From positions 249,106,843 to 249,170,842 of the forward strand of contig NC_090989.1 in assembly GCF_041146395.1 (NCBI RefSeq): a stretch of DNA of 64,000 nucleotides, written 5' to 3'. Origin of the DNA: Eulemur rufifrons (lineage: Eukaryota > Chordata > Mammalia > Primates > Lemuridae). Shown one piece after another: positions 63,231 through 64,000 of this stretch (position 1 is its first letter; each line of letters starts with the position of its first letter). The position numbers and the translations under genes are program-made. Under the pieces are notes generated by a model. The model made no database searches. It was not told the origin of the DNA and was given only the letters and a program-made list of their open reading frames with translations.

Positions 63231-64000
63231 GGAAATATCATGTCAGTCAACTACAGATTAATTAGGAAAAAAGTTCATCCCCCAACTAAAAATATGCAAT
63301 ATACATAAATATGTGTTTCACAAAAGAGACCATTCAAATGAACAAAATAATGTGGAAAGTGGTTCAAAATATGAAGAGGTATAATTTTTCAATTACCACA
63401 TAGAAAATGTTTTAAATGCTTAACCAAAGTCTAGTGTTGGAGGTATTATGGAGAAAGAAATATTTTATCATCTGTTGATTGGGGTGTTACTTATAATATT
63501 TATTTGGAAAAGTTATTTTGGAAAATTAATATTGAAATGTAAAATATATTTGGACTTAGTAATAAAATTTTGAAGAATCACTATTAAGGACATAATTACA
63601 CAAATGTAAAGAGATACATATACAGACTTCATTTCATTTTTGTTCATAGGAGACCAAAATTAGAAATATCAAAAATGTCCATCAATGGGAGCCAGATTAA
63701 ACAGTTTAGACATAAAATGCAATCTGTACTATGCAGATATTTAAATTGAGAAAGGAAATTATCTCCCTGTCTCTTTATTTAATCTACCTGCCTAGCTCCA
63801 TGATACACTTTGGTGCATTAAAACTTTACAAACAACACAGATGTCACATTTCTACATATGTGATATTACACTGATTTTATATTTATTCAGAAGTATCCAG
63901 AAGGAAATAACTTGAAGGAATATCACCAACAAATCTAACTTGAGTATTTACAGATCTTGATCATTTGAATAATGTGTTATAGAGTGTCAATAAACAACTA
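63231..64000. other. Unannotated A+T-rich sequence
   Basis: Contains 'AAATGTCCATCAATGGGAGCCAGATTAAACAG' at about 63674-63705, reminiscent of an L1 3' segment in sense (about 63440-63760 may be a very old L1M). This is too weak for a separate call. Confidence 0.4.

Overview
The window is nuclear DNA from a primate of the strepsirrhine lineage (lemur or loris side). It carries no gene that I can support. Two features point to the lineage. Six full-length Alu elements are present, and at least five have the strepsirrhine middle region, in which a 'TTTTTAG(T/C)TGTCCA(t/g)...AATTTCTTTCTATTTTTAGTAGAGA' type segment lies between the two arms. In addition, one L1 3' end (46577-47180), with an inverted homologue at 46235-46394, has a 3' UTR like that of lemur L1s rather than that of simian L1PA. 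The base composition is A+T-rich, and long stretches are unique intergenic or intronic DNA. No tRNA, rRNA, CpG island, convincing exon or CRISPR-like array was found.

Layout. 0-6.5 kb: an L2 fragment, a 5'-truncated L1 3' end, two antisense MLT1-type LTRs and a young Alu. 8-9.4 kb: an antisense MLT2-like LTR split by a complete ERVK-type (MER9-like) solo LTR with a 6-bp target duplication. 9.7-14 kb: an old Alu, then an antisense L1 split by another Alu. 14-18.3 kb: MaLR LTRs, MER5A and a well-preserved ERV1 solo LTR with U3 repeats, CCAAT and TATA signals. 19.5-21.1 kb: an L1M 3' end and an MLT1 solo LTR. 21-30 kb: mostly unique A+T-rich DNA with one more ERV1 solo LTR (24.85-25.39 kb), a degenerate tandem repeat and L2 remnants. 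30-30.9 kb: an MLT1 LTR containing two later insertions. 31-36.4 kb: unique DNA. 36.56-37.22 kb: two adjoining minus-strand open frames, the only coding-like relic in the window. 37.7-41.7 kb: a young Alu, a Tigger-like DNA transposon, two smaller DNA-transposon remnants and a MIR. 42.8-49.4 kb: an L1-rich cluster, including one L1 with the inverted structure expected from twin priming. 50.3-53.3 kb: two MaLR LTRs and an L1M 5' region. 54.4 kb: an Alu. 55.7 kb: an unannotated block with a promoter-like motif order. 60-61.1 kb: an antisense L1M. The rest is unique sequence.

No set of genes works together here. The window reads as a gene desert or long intron with a layered record of retrotransposition: ancient L2/MIR/MLT, then mid-age L1M, MaLR, DNA transposons and ERV1/ERVK solo LTRs, then lineage-specific Alu and L1. 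Repeat-family names come from remembered consensus sequences, not a database search. Target-site duplications, where given, were read directly from the sequence. I found no novel system. The findings below are structural observations and candidate regulatory or pseudogene relics.
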